36,161 bases of DNA, from positions 1-36,161 of the forward strand of contig NZ_MVIH01000027.1 of NCBI RefSeq assembly GCF_002086695.1. Direction: 5' to 3'. Positions within the stretch are counted from its first letter, which is position 1. Each line of letters begins with the position of its first letter. Positions 17,937 through 25,334 of the stretch are shown here, in pieces. This DNA is from Mycolicibacterium rhodesiae (GTDB lineage: Bacteria > Actinomycetota > Actinomycetes > Mycobacteriales > Mycobacteriaceae). Made by a program: the position numbers and the translations under genes. Below the pieces are notes generated by a model. That model made no database searches and had not been told where the DNA came from. It worked only from the letters and a program-made list of their open reading frames with translations.

Positions 17937-18239
17937 ATGGAGTTTGCTACCTCATTGGCGCCCAGCCGCCGACTGGTCTATGGCATTGCCGGTTTGATGA
18001 TCGCCGCGGCGCCTGCCGTCGCCGTGTTCTCCGGAGCATTCGACGGTGCGATGCCCCGAGTGCTGGCGTGCTCGGAATCCGACACCGAGGACAGCTTCTC
18101 AATGAACTGCGCGCCGTCGGTTATCCCCGACACCAGCGACATGCTGACCGAAGCCGAGGTCGCCGAGCCCGGGTGGAACGGCGGGGACCACGGCGGCGGT
18201 CCGGCCGGTGGCGCACCCGGAAGCGGTGGCCACCGCTAG
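17937..18239 (+). CDS. Small exported protein with two cysteines
   Basis: A 100-residue protein. Arg-Arg at 11-12 precedes a hydrophobic segment (about 13-33, YGIAGLMIAAAPAVAVF), which is a signal peptide or anchor. The mature part has two Cys (C45, C58) in a pattern CSESDTEDSFSMNC followed by AP and IPDT, recalling small mycobacterial exported proteins with a C-x(12)-C core that are sometimes annotated as intersectin-EH-binding-like; this link is tentative. The C-terminus is Gly/His-rich and likely disordered. ATG 17937 is chosen because a -10 box lies 7 bases upstream; the frame opens at TTG 17907 without support. The stop overlaps the convergent nitroreductase gene by 4 bases. Confidence 0.7.
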   Translation: MEFATSLAPSRRLVYGIAGLMIAAAPAVAVFSGAFDGAMPRVLACSESDTEDSFSMNCAPSVIPDTSDMLTEAEVAEPGWNGGDHGGGPAGGAPGSGGHR

Positions 18240-18919
18240 GTCGTGAGGCCGCGGTTGCCGTACGTGTCGAAGTGGACGACGTCCTCGACCGGCTTGCGGG
18301 TGGTCGGACCGTAGCGCCCGCGCGGCCAGCCGAGCGGAACCACGCAGATCGGGGTCACCGAAAGCGGTAGGCCCAGGATTCTGCGCGCCGAGGTGACGTT
18401 CCACAGCGGCATCGTGATCAGCGATGCACCCAGTCCCATCGCCCGCGCGGCGAGCAGCAGGTTCTGCACGCTGGGGTAGATCGAGCCGAAGTACGACGTC
18501 TCGCCCACAAACGGGGTAGGGACGTACGGCACGCGGGTGCCGCCACGCAGGCACGGAACCACCAGGACCGGTATCTCGCTGAAGTGCTCGACCTGCCACT
18601 CCACTGCCTTCAGGATCTTCAGCATCGACTCGTCGTTGGCGGCTTGCCGCCTGCCGAGGGCGCCATAGATCGACCAGGGCTGCCGGTAGCGCTTGCCGAG
18701 TTGATCTTTGACCCGTTGGTCCTTGACGACGATGAACTCCCAGTTCTGACCGTTGGACCCGGTGGGAGCGCGAAGTGCAAGCTCGATGCACTTCACCACG
18801 ATCGCGTCGTCCACCGGGTCGGGTTTGACCCGCCGGATGGCACGCTGGGTCATCATCGCATCGAGCAGGGGCATGGAGAGGTTGGCCAGCGCCTCGTCAG
18901 TACTCGGAATCTCGCTCAT
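18236..18919 (-). CDS. Nitroreductase-family FMN oxidoreductase
   Basis: A 227-residue protein of the nitroreductase fold, which uses FMN and NAD(P)H to reduce nitro groups, quinones or similar acceptors. The FMN phosphate-binding RAIRR is at 26-30 and APTGSNGQNW at 51-60; GLGASLITMPLWN and the C-terminal PLGWPRGRYGP fit the family. It resembles the Rv3368c type of mycobacterial nitroreductase. The natural substrate cannot be deduced. A -10-like TAGCGT lies 9 bases before ATG 18919, implying a very short leader. It is divergent from the TauE/SafE gene. Confidence 0.88.
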   Translation of the reverse strand: MSEIPSTDEALANLSMPLLDAMMTQRAIRRVKPDPVDDAIVVKCIELALRAPTGSNGQNWEFIVVKDQRVKDQLGKRYRQPWSIYGALGRRQAANDESMLKILKAVEWQVEHFSEIPVLVVPCLRGGTRVPYVPTPFVGETSYFGSIYPSVQNLLLAARAMGLGASLITMPLWNVTSARRILGLPLSVTPICVVPLGWPRGRYGPTTRKPVEDVVHFDTYGNRGLTT

Positions 18920-18928
18920 GGGAACTAC

Positions 18929-18934
18929 ACGCTA
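18929..18934 (-). promoter_or_regulatory. Candidate -10 box of the nitroreductase gene
   Basis: On the minus strand TAGCGT fits TANNNT, ending 9 bases before the ATG at 18919. No ribosome binding site intervenes, so a leader of only 2-3 bases is predicted. Confidence 0.35.
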
Positions 18935-19035
18935 GGTGGCCTGCGGCTTGCGTAGGGCTGTGTGCTGTATCACGCTGCAGCGGAGCATGTTTGGTGGCCG
19001 CTGCGGGCGCGGTCGGTGCTGGCCGGTTCGCCGGA

Positions 19036-19041
19036 TAGGGT
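19036..19041 (+). promoter_or_regulatory. Predicted leaderless -10 box
   Basis: TAGGGT (TANNNT) lies exactly 6 bases before GTG 19048, and no Shine-Dalgarno is present. This spacing decides the start among TTG 19045, GTG 19048 and ATG 19063. Confidence 0.45.
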
Positions 19042-19047
19042 TCTTTG

Positions 19048-19830
19048 GTGTCCGTTGCCCACATGATCGTGATCGTCCTGGCCGGGATGGGGGCCGGCGC
19101 CATCAATTCGCTGGTCGGTTCCGGCACGTTGATCACCTTCCCGACGCTGGTGACGCTCGGGTTTCCGCCGGTGACGGCGACGATGTCGAACGCGATCGGC
19201 CTGGTGGCCGGCGGCGTGTCCGGGACCTGGGGCTATCGCAAGGAACTCCGTGGGCAATGGGATCGGCTGCGCTGGCAGATCCCGGCGTCGCTGATCGGCG
19301 CGGGGATCGGTGCGTTCCTGCTGCTGCACCTGCCGGAGAAGGTGTTCACGCAAATCGTTCCGGTGCTGCTGGTCGGCGCGCTGGTGCTAGTGGTGATCGG
19401 GCCTCGTATTCAGGCCTATGCCCGGGCGCGCGCCGAGGCCGCAGGCCGCTCGGCCGAGCATGTGTCGCCGAAACGGATGACGGCTCTGGTGGTCGGGACT
19501 TTCGCGGTCGGCATCTACGGCGGGTACTTCACCGCGGCCCAGGGCATCCTGCTGATCGGGGTGATGGGCGCGCTGCTGCCCGAGGACATGCAGCGCATGA
19601 ACGCGGCCAAGAACTTGCTGTCGCTGCTGGTGAACATCGTTGCAGCGGTGGCCTACACCGTCGTTGCGTTCGACCGGGTGAGTTGGGAGGCGGCCGGGCT
19701 GATCGCCATCGGGTCGCTGGTCGGCGGCTGGCTGGGTGCACACTACGGACGGCGGTTGTCGCCCAACGTGTTGCGGGCCGTCATCGTGGTGGTGGGGCTG
19801 ATCGGACTGTACCGGTTGTTGACGGTCTGA
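19048..19830 (+). CDS. TauE/SafE-family membrane permease
   Basis: A 260-residue integral membrane protein with about 7-8 hydrophobic helices and the two-fold repeat typical of the TauE/SafE (DUF81) family. Each half starts with a Gly-rich segment: GMGAGAINSLVGSGTLITFP (about 10-29) and the later GIYGGYFTAAQGILLIG. Members export sulfite, sulfoacetate or other organic anions, but this one has no linked sulfur gene, so its substrate is unknown. GTG 19048 is preferred because of the -10 box 6 bases upstream. It is followed by a small hairpin and, on the other strand, tRNA-Pro. Confidence 0.86.
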   Translation: MSVAHMIVIVLAGMGAGAINSLVGSGTLITFPTLVTLGFPPVTATMSNAIGLVAGGVSGTWGYRKELRGQWDRLRWQIPASLIGAGIGAFLLLHLPEKVFTQIVPVLLVGALVLVVIGPRIQAYARARAEAAGRSAEHVSPKRMTALVVGTFAVGIYGGYFTAAQGILLIGVMGALLPEDMQRMNAAKNLLSLLVNIVAAVAYTVVAFDRVSWEAAGLIAIGSLVGGWLGAHYGRRLSPNVLRAVIVVVGLIGLYRLLTV

Positions 19831-19861
19831 CCGCACGACCAGCCAACAGAGACCCTCTCGC

Positions 19862-19878
19862 GCGCAATCATGTTGCGC
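19862..19878. terminator. Small hairpin between TauE gene and tRNA-Pro
   Basis: GCGCAA (19862-19867) pairs perfectly with TTGCGC (19873-19878) around a 5-base loop. It lies 31 bases after the permease stop and 12 bases past the 3' end of the minus-strand tRNA, so it could end either transcript. There is no T-run, as is common for mycobacterial terminators. Confidence 0.4.
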
Positions 19879-19890
19879 CGTCGAGATCGG

Positions 19891-19964
<74 letters not shown>

Positions 19965-19975
19965 CGTGCCCGCCG

Positions 19976-19981
19976 AAACTA
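19976..19981 (-). promoter_or_regulatory. Candidate -10 box of tRNA-Pro
   Basis: On the minus strand TAGTTT fits TANNNT and sits 11 bases upstream of the tRNA 5' end, giving a start about 5 bases before the mature end. TATCGT lies 18 bases further upstream in the -35 position but does not match the -35 consensus well. Confidence 0.35.
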
Positions 19982-20075
19982 CCGACGGACGCCAGGGAAC
20001 GATACATCAGTGGCAGCTGAAACTCCGAAACGGTCGACACGTGCCGGACCGGGGGGCGGCAGCCCGATAGTCCGT

Positions 20076-20978
20076 TCACGGAGCCGGTTGGGAGAGAGAT
20101 TCGTCCGCCAGTGCGGCACTGAGTCCGCGGGTGGCCGCGGCGAGTTGCTCGCCCATCCGGGTGACGTCGGCGCCGCTCATCGGCTCGGGACTCGGAACCA
20201 GGCTCAGGATCAGGGCAATGGTTGAGTCCGCCGCCAGGACCGGCGAGTCGATATGGCTCACCTCGTAGGTTCGGTCCTTGTCCAGGCCGGCCGGAAACCA
20301 CTGCTCCTGATGGATCAGCTCGTCGGTCAACGCCTGCGCCAGCTCGCTGAGCCGCGTGGAGCGGACCTCGGCACTACGGACGATGAGCGCCAATTCCTGC
20401 AAGCGCAGGTCGGGCAACAGATGAAGCCCGACCGCGTAGCCACGCTGTTGGGCGGCGGCGATGGCATCGCGGTATCGCTCGCGCACGTCGTCGGGCAGCG
20501 CGGCCAACCACCGCTCCCGCGCGTTCACCCCGGCCCACGCCACCGTCGATGCCCCATACGGCGGGCGGTGCGGGAACTGCGTGCCGATCGGCATCGGATG
20601 GCCACCGCCGAGCCGGCTCCGAACTTGGTCGACGACGGTGGAGTGGTCGTCACCCACCGAGAAGGCGACGCAGTGCGCTCCCGTCGCCGCGGACAGTTCG
20701 ATCATGGCCGAGCGGGCCAGCACCAGAGCCGGATAGTGGCCTGCCGCCTCTCGGCCCAGACGGACCAGCGCGGGGCCCAGGTGATACGTCTTGCGAACCG
20801 GGTCGCGCAGCAGCCAGCCGGCCCGCAGAAGTTCCGCCAGCATCGAATGGCAGCTCGCTTTGTGAACGCTCAAATAGCGTGACACCTGGGCCACCGTCAG
20901 CCCGTCGCCCCCCTCGCCGGCCAGGTGCTCGAACAGATTCACGACCCGTTCGGTCTGCGGAGATGGGCGCGGCGGCAT
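20076..20978 (-). CDS. IclR-family transcriptional regulator
   Basis: A 300-residue regulator. The N-terminal winged helix-turn-helix (about 8-68, with GLTVAQVSRYLSVHKASCHSML, given here as GLTVAQVSRYL and SVHKASCHSML) is followed by an effector-binding domain (about 80-260). IclR proteins usually control divergent catabolic genes in response to a pathway metabolite. It is divergent from the SDR-led five-gene cluster, with only 49 bases between starts and a perfect palindrome in that gap, so it most likely controls that cluster and itself. ATG 20978 begins the conserved domain; the upstream frame to 21107 would run into the SDR gene and has no support. Confidence 0.9.
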   Translation of the reverse strand: MPPRPSPQTERVVNLFEHLAGEGGDGLTVAQVSRYLSVHKASCHSMLAELLRAGWLLRDPVRKTYHLGPALVRLGREAAGHYPALVLARSAMIELSAATGAHCVAFSVGDDHSTVVDQVRSRLGGGHPMPIGTQFPHRPPYGASTVAWAGVNARERWLAALPDDVRERYRDAIAAAQQRGYAVGLHLLPDLRLQELALIVRSAEVRSTRLSELAQALTDELIHQEQWFPAGLDKDRTYEVSHIDSPVLAADSTIALILSLVPSPEPMSGADVTRMGEQLAAATRGLSAALADESLSQPAP

Positions 20979-20987
20979 CGATCGATG

Positions 20988-21002
20988 GTCGCATAGTGCG
21001 AC
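20988..21002. promoter_or_regulatory. Probable IclR operator
   Basis: GTCGCA-TAG-TGCGAC is a perfect 6-bp inverted repeat with a 3-base centre in the 49-base divergent gap. It lies about 10 bases from the regulator ATG and just upstream of the extended -10 of the SDR gene, so bound protein would contact both promoters. Confidence 0.6.
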
Positions 21003-21011
21003 TGCTTGCGG

Positions 21012-21020
21012 TGATATACG
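21012..21020 (+). promoter_or_regulatory. Candidate extended -10 of the SDR-led cluster
   Basis: TGA-TATACG reads as an extended -10 (TGN followed by TATA-like). It ends 7 bases before GTG 21028, consistent with a leaderless start. The last position is G instead of the preferred T. Confidence 0.4.
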
Positions 21021-21027
21021 CGACCAT

Positions 21028-21978
21028 GTGACGATGCCCACAATGAAGGACCTACGAGGCGCAGTGGCGGTCGTAACCGGGGGCGCCGGCGGGATCGGAC
21101 GCGCCATGGGCAGGCGCTTCGGTCAAGAAGGCATGAAGGTGGTGCTGGCCGATGTCCTCGCCGAACCACTCGACGAGGCAACCCGAGCGTTGACGGCCGA
21201 GGGCATCGAGGCGATCGGCGTGGTCACCGACGTCACCGATTACTCCTCGGTCGAATCACTGGCCGAACAGGCTCTCGATCGCTTCGGTGCCGTGCACGTG
21301 GTGTGCAACAACGCCGGCACCGGCGCGGTGTCCGAGGGCTACATGTGGGAACACGACCTTGCGGACTGGCGCTGGGGCATCGACGTCAACGTGCTCGGCG
21401 TCATCCATGGCATCAAAGCGTTCGTGCCGATCCTGCTCGACCAAGGCGAGGGACACGTGGTCAACACGTGTTCGGGGAACGGTGGTTTCGCGCCGATCGC
21501 CCGCGGCGCGATGGGCGGCCCCGCCACCGCGGTGTACCCGATGACCAAAGCCGCCGTGCTGTGCCTGACCGAAAGCCTTTACACGCACCTGGAAATGACC
21601 GGGACCGGAGTCCGGGCCCATGTGCTCTTCCCCGGCGGCTTCTTGAACACCGGCATCTGGGAATCGTGGCGGCACCGCCCGGACCAGTACGCCCCAACGC
21701 AGGAGCGCCGAACCCCCGATCAAACTCTCGCACGGGTCGTGGATCGTTTCGAATCCGCCGGTGTGCACGTCGAATTCACCCCGCTGGAGACGGTTGCCGA
21801 TCTGGTCGTCGAGGGCATCGGCAAGGACACCTTCTGGATGATGGGGCCGCCTGCGCCGTCGGATGAAGTCGTGAGCAAGAAAGCGGCATCGATCCTGGCG
21901 CGTGGTGAACCCGACTACCTGGTGGACGTCCTCGGCAAGCACGCCGGGCGCAGCGCCGACAACGAAGGAGAAAAGTGA
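21028..21978 (+). CDS. Short-chain dehydrogenase/reductase
   Basis: A 316-residue classical SDR, oxidising an alcohol or reducing a ketone with NAD(P). The cofactor motif TGGAGGIG is at 17-24 (TGxxxGxG), NNAG at 94-97, and the catalytic set N121, S149, Y170 and K174 (YPMTK) is complete. D42 after the second strand favours NAD(H). The C-terminal ~70 residues extend beyond the ~250-residue core and probably cap the active site. GTG 21028 suits a leaderless start; ATG 21034 or ATG 21043 are alternatives. It is first in the IclR-linked cluster, and its stop overlaps the next ATG by one base (TGATG). Confidence 0.88.
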   Translation: MTMPTMKDLRGAVAVVTGGAGGIGRAMGRRFGQEGMKVVLADVLAEPLDEATRALTAEGIEAIGVVTDVTDYSSVESLAEQALDRFGAVHVVCNNAGTGAVSEGYMWEHDLADWRWGIDVNVLGVIHGIKAFVPILLDQGEGHVVNTCSGNGGFAPIARGAMGGPATAVYPMTKAAVLCLTESLYTHLEMTGTGVRAHVLFPGGFLNTGIWESWRHRPDQYAPTQERRTPDQTLARVVDRFESAGVHVEFTPLETVADLVVEGIGKDTFWMMGPPAPSDEVVSKKAASILARGEPDYLVDVLGKHAGRSADNEGEK

Positions 21979-22781
21979 TGAGCGTCAATACCGTTCGCTA
22001 CGGTCCTCGCCCACCCCAGGCGCGCGTCGATCACGAGATCGACGCCACCAAGGCGCCCATCGCCACCGAGGCGGTCACCGTCACCTATCTCACCGATCCG
22101 GAGATCGTCGCCGCGGTCCTGCCCAAGCCGCTCGAACCGGCAGCCGAACCCCTGGTCCGCGTCCAGTTGCAGCGGGTCCAGATCGAGGGTCGGCCGCCAT
22201 TCGGGTCGGCGGTGTTCTCGGTGGCGGCCCGCCACGGCGACGTCGACGGCGACTACCCGCTGTTCATGCCGCAATCCACCGAACAATCCGTCACCGGTGG
22301 GCGCGAAACCTTCGGTGAGCCGAAGAAGTTGGCCGACATCCGAGTGGACCGCGCCGCCGACGATGTCACCGCCACCGTCGCCCGGCTGGGATATCCGCTC
22401 GTCACGGTGAGCGGACGGGTGACCGGCCCCGCGCAGTTGCCGCCCGATCAGGTCAACACTGAGTTCTACTTCAAGTTTTTGCGAGCACCCGATGGGGACG
22501 GCATCACCGATCCGCACCTTGTCTACGGCGAGTACCACCGGCACTACGAGTTGCTGGAAAACATCGACGGCACAATCGAGTTGGGGGAGTCTCCGCTGGA
22601 CCCGGTGGCCGACATCGTTGTCCGCCAGCTCAAGTCGATCACCTGGTGTCGGCGGCGGACCGTTCAGGTCGGCCGGATCGCCGAGCGCGTTCCGGCGGAG
22701 TGGCTGTTGCCGTACGTCCACCAGCGCTACGACGATGTCGCTCTGCTCGCTGCGCCGAGGCCCGAGCCGACGCGGGTGTAG
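21978..22781 (+). CDS. Acetoacetate decarboxylase-family enzyme
   Basis: A 267-residue member of the acetoacetate decarboxylase superfamily. The segment GGRETFGEPKKLADI (108-121 region) aligns with the GRE...PKK block of clostridial enzyme, where the first Lys forms a Schiff base with a beta-keto acid and the adjacent Lys lowers its pKa; here these are K116 and K117. The catalytic pair is thus kept, so decarboxylation of a beta-keto acid or a related Schiff-base reaction is plausible; some superfamily members do aldol or hydratase chemistry instead. AAGGAG (21965-21970) lies 7 bases before ATG 21978. The next gene starts 3 bases after its stop. Confidence 0.84.
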   Translation: MSVNTVRYGPRPPQARVDHEIDATKAPIATEAVTVTYLTDPEIVAAVLPKPLEPAAEPLVRVQLQRVQIEGRPPFGSAVFSVAARHGDVDGDYPLFMPQSTEQSVTGGRETFGEPKKLADIRVDRAADDVTATVARLGYPLVTVSGRVTGPAQLPPDQVNTEFYFKFLRAPDGDGITDPHLVYGEYHRHYELLENIDGTIELGESPLDPVADIVVRQLKSITWCRRRTVQVGRIAERVPAEWLLPYVHQRYDDVALLAAPRPEPTRV

Positions 22782-22784
22782 CGG

Positions 22785-23999
22785 ATGGACCGGTACACCG
22801 TCATCTCTGCCGACTGCCACGCCGGCGCCGACCTGCTCGACTATCGCGAATATCTCGACCCGGACTTTCGCGACGAATTCGACAGTTGGACAAAAACATA
22901 CGTCAATCCGTTCGCCGATCTCGCCGACGCCGACGCCGAACGCAATTGGGACAGCGACCGCCGCAACGCCGACCTGGACGTCGAGGGTGTCGCCGGCGAG
23001 GTGATATACCCCAACACCATTCCGCCGTTCTTTCCTTCGTCAAGCCTGGCCGCCACTCCACCGGAGACCGCCCGTGAGCTCGAGCTGCGCTGGGCCGGCC
23101 TGCGTGCACACAATCGTTGGCTGGCCGACTTCTGCTCGTTGTCGCCCGAACGGCGCGCCGGGGTGGGGCAGATCCTGCTGCAGGACCTTGACGAAGCCGT
23201 CGCCGAGGTGGCGCAGATCGCGAAACTCGGTCTGCGGGGCGGTGTTCTGCTGCCGGGGATACCTCCCGGGGCGGCCATCCCACAGCTGTACGCCGAGCAC
23301 TGGGAACCGCTGTGGGCGGCATGCGCCGACGCCGGGCTTGTGGTCAACCACCACGGCGGCAATGCCGGACCCAGTCCTCTCGACGGGTGGGGCAGCTCAT
23401 TCGCGGTGTGGGTGTACGAGACGCACTGGTTCGCGCACCGCGCGCTGTGGCACCTGATCTTCAGCGGCGTGATGGATCGTCATCCGGACCTCACCGTGGT
23501 CTTCACCGAGCAAGGTGCCGGGTGGATCCCGGCCACCCTGGACTCCCTCGATGTCGCCGCGGCTCGCTACGCCCGAGAGGGGTCCGCCATCGCCCGGTTC
23601 GCCGGACCCACCGCGGGGTCGCTGAGCCTCAAGCCCAGCGAGTTCTGGGCCCGCCAATGCTATGTCGGGGCCAGTTTCATGCGGCCGGTCGAATGCGCCG
23701 AACGTCACGAGATCGGCGTCGACCGAATCATGTGGGGAAGCGACTACCCACACCTGGAGGGAACCGGCTTCTTCACCCGAGAAGCGTTGCGCTACACCTT
23801 TTCCGGTGTAGCACCCGAGGAAGTCGCGGCCATGCTCGGCGGTAACGCGGCAGCCGTCTACGGCTTCGACCTGGCGGCACTCCAACCTCTGACCGACCGG
23901 ATCGGACCCACGGTCGCCGAGGTCGCCGAGCCGCTGACGGAGGTGCCCGCAGGAGCGAGCAGCACCGTCTTCGAGCCCGACCCCATTCGCACCTGGTAA
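22785..23999 (+). CDS. Amidohydrolase-2 family metal-dependent hydrolase/decarboxylase (paralog A)
   Basis: A 404-residue TIM-barrel protein of the amidohydrolase_2 group, which includes metal-dependent decarboxylases and hydrolases. Likely metal or catalytic residues are D10 and H12 (SADCH), H189/H190 (NHHGG), E242 (FTEQGAG) and D320 in WGSDYPH. The first ligand pair is D-x-H rather than H-x-H, a known variant in the family. ARELELRWAGLRAHNRWLADF (about 96-116, two blocks) is shared with the next gene product. It starts 3 bases after the decarboxylase gene, so it belongs to the same operon. Substrate unknown; a carboxylate is likely from family and context. Confidence 0.85.
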   Translation: MDRYTVISADCHAGADLLDYREYLDPDFRDEFDSWTKTYVNPFADLADADAERNWDSDRRNADLDVEGVAGEVIYPNTIPPFFPSSSLAATPPETARELELRWAGLRAHNRWLADFCSLSPERRAGVGQILLQDLDEAVAEVAQIAKLGLRGGVLLPGIPPGAAIPQLYAEHWEPLWAACADAGLVVNHHGGNAGPSPLDGWGSSFAVWVYETHWFAHRALWHLIFSGVMDRHPDLTVVFTEQGAGWIPATLDSLDVAAARYAREGSAIARFAGPTAGSLSLKPSEFWARQCYVGASFMRPVECAERHEIGVDRIMWGSDYPHLEGTGFFTREALRYTFSGVAPEEVAAMLGGNAAAVYGFDLAALQPLTDRIGPTVAEVAEPLTEVPAGASSTVFEPDPIRTW

Positions 24000-24013
24000 T
24001 TGAAAGGCACATC

Positions 24014-25291
24014 GTGACCAACGCCGCCCCGTACCTCATCATCTCCGCGGACACGCACGCCGAGCTTCCGACCGAGCGCTACCGCGAATACGTCGACCCC
24101 GAATACCGGGAGGACTTCGAGGCCTACCTCGCCGAGAAGCAAGCCGCGGCGCAGGCCGGTGGGTTCATCGACGAGGAGTTCGCGCAAACCTGGTTCGACG
24201 AACACGGGGAGGGCATCGCCGGCGGATGGGATGTCGCCCAACGGGATAAGGAACTCGACGGGGACGGTGTGGCCGGCGAGGTCATCTTCCCCGACGCTGA
24301 TGCGGTGACGGGCGTGGCGGGAGCTCCGTTCGGGGCCGGCCTGGGCCAGTCCGGCGACCTCGACCCGGGACGGGCGATGGCCGGGGCGCGAGCCCACAAC
24401 CGGTGGCTGTCCGAGTTGTGCAGCCACAGTCCGGAGCGGCGGGCCGGAGTGGCGGTGATCCCGATCCTGGCCGACGTCGATGCAGCGGTCGCCGAGATCA
24501 CCCGCGCGGCCGAAGCCGGCCTACGGGGCGGGATCCTGATCCCCGTGCTCTGGGGTGACTACCCGCCGTATCACGATCGTCGCTACGACAAGGTCTGGGC
24601 CGCCTGCCAGGACCTGCAGATGCCGGTGCACACCCACGTGGGTCCCGCGCCGAGTGCGGAGTACGGCGAGCACCTGGGCATCTACACCACCGAGGTCAGG
24701 TGGTGGGGAGCCCGGCCGTTGTGGTTCGCCCTGTGGGCGGGGGTTTTCGAGCGTTTCCCGGCGCTGCGCTGGGGTGCCACCGAGTGCGGCGCGTTCTGGG
24801 CCAACGATCTGCTGTGGCTGATGGACACCCGCTTCCTGCGGGAGCATTCGGCGAAGAAGATGAGCCGGGCGCTCGAGGGGGATCTGACCATGCCGCCCTC
24901 GGCGTACTTCGACCGGAACTGCTTCATCGGGGCGACCACGACCGAGCGCCGCGAACTGGCGCGCCGGTACGAGATCGGTGTTCCGAATATGCTGTGGGGC
25001 AACGACTATCCGCATCCGGAAGGCACCTGGCCGAACACCCGTAAATGGCTGCGGCACGCGTTCTGGGATATCCCGATCGACGAGACCCGACAGATGCTGG
25101 GGCTGGCGGCGGCCGAGATCTACCACTTCGATCAGAAGGCTCTGGCTCCGCTCGTCGAGCGCATCGGCCCGACGCCGGACGACCTCGGGCAGGACGACGC
25201 GGTGAGCATCCCGAAGTGGGAGGCGGCGCGGCAGGCCGGGCGGCACTGGCTCACCGACACCGAGCCCCGCGCCGACCTGGTGGAAAACTGA
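24014..25291 (+). CDS. Amidohydrolase-2 family metal-dependent hydrolase/decarboxylase (paralog B)
   Basis: A 425-residue homologue of the preceding protein. Shared elements include ISADTH (D13, H15), the YREYVDPEYRE block, AHNRWLSELCS (128-138), SPERRAG, H206/H208 (HTHVG), E257 (ATECGA) and WGNDYPHPEGT (D331). It differs by an inserted Glu/Ala-rich stretch near 36-70 and by a longer active-site region, so the two copies have diverged and are not a recent duplication. The GTG 24014 start has GAAAGG 6 bases upstream. The pair may form a heteromer or act on successive intermediates; neither can be decided from sequence. Confidence 0.85.
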   Translation: MTNAAPYLIISADTHAELPTERYREYVDPEYREDFEAYLAEKQAAAQAGGFIDEEFAQTWFDEHGEGIAGGWDVAQRDKELDGDGVAGEVIFPDADAVTGVAGAPFGAGLGQSGDLDPGRAMAGARAHNRWLSELCSHSPERRAGVAVIPILADVDAAVAEITRAAEAGLRGGILIPVLWGDYPPYHDRRYDKVWAACQDLQMPVHTHVGPAPSAEYGEHLGIYTTEVRWWGARPLWFALWAGVFERFPALRWGATECGAFWANDLLWLMDTRFLREHSAKKMSRALEGDLTMPPSAYFDRNCFIGATTTERRELARRYEIGVPNMLWGNDYPHPEGTWPNTRKWLRHAFWDIPIDETRQMLGLAAAEIYHFDQKALAPLVERIGPTPDDLGQDDAVSIPKWEAARQAGRHWLTDTEPRADLVEN

Positions 25292-25334
25292 TACATGCGT
25301 GCGCCACGGTTCACGGGACGGTAAGAGGGTGGGT

